The notes below the pieces were generated by a model. That model saw only the letters and a list, made by a program, of their open reading frames with translations, was not told the DNA's origin and searched no databases. Below, piece after piece: positions 5,559 through 7,053 of a stretch of 7,053 bases of DNA. How positions within the stretch are numbered: the first letter of the stretch is position 1; the number at the start of each line of letters is the position of its first letter. The position numbers were made by a program, and so were the translations under genes. This DNA comes from Lentisphaerota bacterium (GTDB lineage: Bacteria > Verrucomicrobiota > Lentisphaeria > Oligosphaerales > Oligosphaeraceae). The stretch is from the NCBI GenBank assembly GCA_012800565.1, contig JAAZIZ010000008.1:1-7053 (forward strand), read 5' to 3'.

Positions 5559-6707
5559 TCACTGAAAAGTAACGGATACAGGCTGACGGTAATACTGATA
5601 TTTGTGGGGATAGTAGATGCTGTCGCGTCCATGCACCGGGAAGCGGGCGAGTCCACTCAGGGCGGAACTGCTGATGTGCTCAAGATGTTTGTCACAGGGA
5701 ATGTACACCACTTGGGTCTCGGGGCGCATTTCCTGCATGAAGCAGAGCTGATTCATTTCGTAGTCCAGGTCGTAGCCGTTGCGCAGTCCGCGGACCAGGA
5801 TTGCGTCCGCCAAAACTGATTCCTGTTCCAATAGGTCGACCATCAAGGTATCAAAGTACACCACTTCATGGAAGGGCAGGACTTTTTCGATTTGCCGGTC
5901 CCGTTCGATATTCTTCTGCGGGTTGATACCGACCGCGACAATGATTTTATCGAACATCTGTTCGGCTTTTTCCAGGATGGAGAGATGGCCGATATGGAAA
6001 GGCTTGAAGGTTCCGGCGTAGATGCCAATCCTGGGACGGCGCCGTTCCAGGTAATCAATCAGGAATTGCATCGCCTGGCGGCATTCCGGGAAGCGTTTGC
6101 TGAAGCGATTGAAGAAAGCGCTGCGGCCCTGGCGGTATTCGACCATGTTCAGGTATTGGAATTCCCGAAAAATCTGAAATTCGTAGGCCAGCAGGTCGAC
6201 CATATTTCCGTGGATGATGATCTGGCAGTCGAGGTCATGGAACCGGCTTGCCAGCTCGCTGATACTGTCCTGGCATTTGGTGGACAGGATGGCCTGCCGG
6301 ATTTCGTCGCAGACTTCAGGGGGCAGATGGACGGAATAGTTGTCGAGGATATAATCAAAAGCTTCGACGGAGAGGTCTTCGCTGTCGTTGCCCTGGGGAT
6401 ACCATACGACATCATGGAACAGGGCAGTCAACAGCAGTTTAGACAGCATTTCAGCATCCTGGACGCAAGTGATGCAGGCATTCTCGCAGATCGAGAGCAG
6501 ATGCTCCAAGGTATGGAAATAGCGGTGGGGCTGCTGGTAGGCCAGCAATACCTTGTCCAGCCAAGGCGAGGAGAAATCCAGCTGGTAGAAATTATTTGCG
6601 TTGAGCAACTGCAGCAAGCGCTTTTTTTGCTCTTCAGGGCAGACAGTGAGGTGGTTGGTGGAAAAACCGGGCAGTTCCAGCGATGAAGGGATGGTTGAGG
6701 CTGTCAT
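5559..6707 (-). CDS. coaD: Fusion of HD-superfamily phosphohydrolase (COG4339-like) and phosphopantetheine adenylyltransferase (CoaD-like)
   Basis: The protein has 382 residues and no signal peptide or membrane segment, so it is cytoplasmic. Residues 28-220 match the predicted metal-dependent HD phosphohydrolase family: RYFHTLEH (62-69, His65 and His69), the HD doublet H98-D99 in ALFHDVVW, an acidic NDSED (107-111), a D158-x-D160 pair, and the EFQIFREF...GRSAFFNRF end typical of that family. Residues 226-382 are a nearly full-length CoaD (usual size about 160): IYAGTFKPFHIGH (229-241, T/HxGH nucleotide site), K265 in GINPQKN, VRGLR (305-309) followed by the DxDYEMN helix, and ISSSAL (345-350). 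CoaD transfers AMP from ATP to 4'-phosphopantetheine, giving dephospho-CoA. The usual FDP of the first motif is FKP here. The HD half could act on a related phosphorylated compound, but that is inference. Start: ATG 6707, with AGGA 8 nt upstream. Transcription likely comes from the divergent promoter region, and the hydrolase gene follows 96 nt downstream. Confidence 0.85.
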   Translation of the reverse strand: MTASTIPSSLELPGFSTNHLTVCPEEQKKRLLQLLNANNFYQLDFSSPWLDKVLLAYQQPHRYFHTLEHLLSICENACITCVQDAEMLSKLLLTALFHDVVWYPQGNDSEDLSVEAFDYILDNYSVHLPPEVCDEIRQAILSTKCQDSISELASRFHDLDCQIIIHGNMVDLLAYEFQIFREFQYLNMVEYRQGRSAFFNRFSKRFPECRQAMQFLIDYLERRRPRIGIYAGTFKPFHIGHLSILEKAEQMFDKIIVAVGINPQKNIERDRQIEKVLPFHEVVYFDTLMVDLLEQESVLADAILVRGLRNGYDLDYEMNQLCFMQEMRPETQVVYIPCDKHLEHISSSALSGLARFPVHGRDSIYYPHKYQYYRQPVSVTFQ

Positions 6708-6741
6708 GAATCCAATCCTGGAGAAAAAGAAGTTAATGACA

Positions 6742-6761
6742 CTCGCTATAATATAGTCGAG
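6742..6761. promoter_or_regulatory. Divergent promoter palindrome with -10 hexamers on both strands
   Basis: The AT-rich gap between the divergent genes (6708-6804) contains CTATAATATAG (6746-6756), a perfect palindrome around one central base. It is flanked by CTCG (6742-6745) and CGAG (6758-6761), which extend the arms to 9 bp with one bulged T. It holds a consensus TATAAT on the plus strand (6747-6752) and TATATT on the minus strand (6755-6750). No clear -35 box is seen on the plus strand; on the minus strand TTGCAA (6781-6776) is a weak candidate at long spacing. This would give leaders of roughly 40 nt in each direction. The palindrome may be an operator controlling both units. Confidence 0.4.
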
Positions 6762-6804
6762 AAAAGAAATTTTACTTGCAAATTTTTGGCCAGGAGGTAT
6801 TTTT

Positions 6805-6996
6805 ATGGCGGTGTGTCTTCAGCATCGGAATGCAGTGCGGCTGCTTCGGCTTAGTGTTCCCGCTGGAGCAATCGATCATATCCAACCTCAGGAGTCAATT
6901 TATGATAGGCAGATTGCTATGTTTGGTTTTTTTTGTCGTTCTTTCCGCGTGGGGGCGGGATTTATATCTGCCTGCGATGCTCTCGCACAGCATTGA
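6805..6996 (+). CDS. Short ORF with a near-ideal ribosome binding site, unknown (leader peptide or spurious)
   Basis: ATG at 6805 follows AGGAGGT (6792-6798) at good spacing, the strongest Shine-Dalgarno in the window. The 63-residue product is basic at its start (QHRNAVRLLRL), has no recognisable domain, and its last 31 codons overlap the secreted-protein gene from 6902 in another frame. It could be a translated leader that couples to the next gene, a small gene, or a chance ORF. The amino-acid composition is not convincing. I do not recognise it. Confidence 0.3.
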   Translation: MAVCLQHRNAVRLLRLSVPAGAIDHIQPQESIYDRQIAMFGFFCRSFRVGAGFISACDALAQH

Positions 6997-7053
6997 ATTG
7001 GACCGTGAGCAACCGGAGCAGAGTTGGGCATCGGCGGCGCTGGCGGGGGGATT
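6902..7053 (+). CDS. N-terminus of a secreted protein, cut by the window edge
   Basis: ATG at 6902 is preceded by CAGGAG (6889-6894) at 7 nt spacing. The frame stays open to the end of the window (50 codons). The product begins with a clear signal peptide: MIGR, then a hydrophobic LLCLVFFVVLSAWG, with probable cleavage near residue 18. The mature part (RDLYLPAMLSHSIELDRE...) is too short to assign. The frame is also open upstream to at least 6806, with another ATG at 6830, but the Shine-Dalgarno and the signal peptide favour 6902. A run of eight T (6927-6934) lies in the signal-peptide region. Confidence 0.6.
   Translation, partial: MIGRLLCLVFFVVLSAWGRDLYLPAMLSHSIELDREQPEQSWASAALAGG

Noticed and set aside
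5868..6686. Plus-strand ORF of 272 codons opposite the HD-CoaD gene
   Set aside because: It is antisense to conserved HD and CoaD motifs. Its product has no family features and its start has no convincing Shine-Dalgarno.
1..7053. CRISPR array, transposon ends, tRNA genes or phage/defence genes
   Set aside because: I looked for direct repeats with regular spacing, terminal inverted repeats with a transposase, tRNA-like cloverleaf segments and defence motifs, and saw none by eye.

Overview
The window looks like chromosomal DNA from a Gram-negative member of the PVC group, most likely Lentisphaerota (Victivallis-like). The first gene has the prepilin N-terminus (FTLIELLVVIAIIA...MLLPALNKAR), CP motif and HxxD-type C-terminus of a family that is hugely multiplied in Lentisphaerae and Planctomycetes. 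The two-domain alpha/beta hydrolase and the small beta-barrel porin also suit that lineage. This placement is inference; there is no rRNA or other phylogenetic marker here.

Layout. A plus-strand prepilin-like protein (106-807) faces a minus-strand MdtG-like MFS exporter (943-2319). The gap between them holds hairpins but no classical terminator. Next on the minus strand is an outer-membrane beta-barrel protein (2464-3348), closed by an excellent rho-independent terminator at 2393-2430. It has its own promoter region, with a perfect 7-bp inverted repeat upstream of its ribosome binding site. Upstream of it, also on the minus strand, are a large cytoplasmic alpha/beta hydrolase (3510-5462) and, 96 nt further up, a fusion of an HD-superfamily metal-dependent phosphohydrolase with a CoaD-type phosphopantetheine adenylyltransferase (5559-6707). 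I see no terminator between these last two, so they may be co-transcribed. At the right edge a divergent plus-strand unit begins. It has a strong Shine-Dalgarno with a short ORF (6805-6996), overlapped by the start of a secreted protein (from 6902) that runs off the window. The divergent intergenic region holds a palindrome carrying -10-like hexamers on both strands.

Functional picture. The genes do not form one obvious pathway. The HD-CoaD fusion is the most unusual item: it places a CoA-biosynthesis adenylyltransferase and a predicted phosphohydrolase on one chain. The hydrolase downstream has a complete Ser-Asp-His triad in its first half and a second, nucleophile-less hydrolase half. The porin and the exporter are envelope proteins, and a terminator separates their transcription. 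There are no tRNA or rRNA genes, insertion sequences or CRISPR arrays, and no clear sign of a defence system or mobile element.
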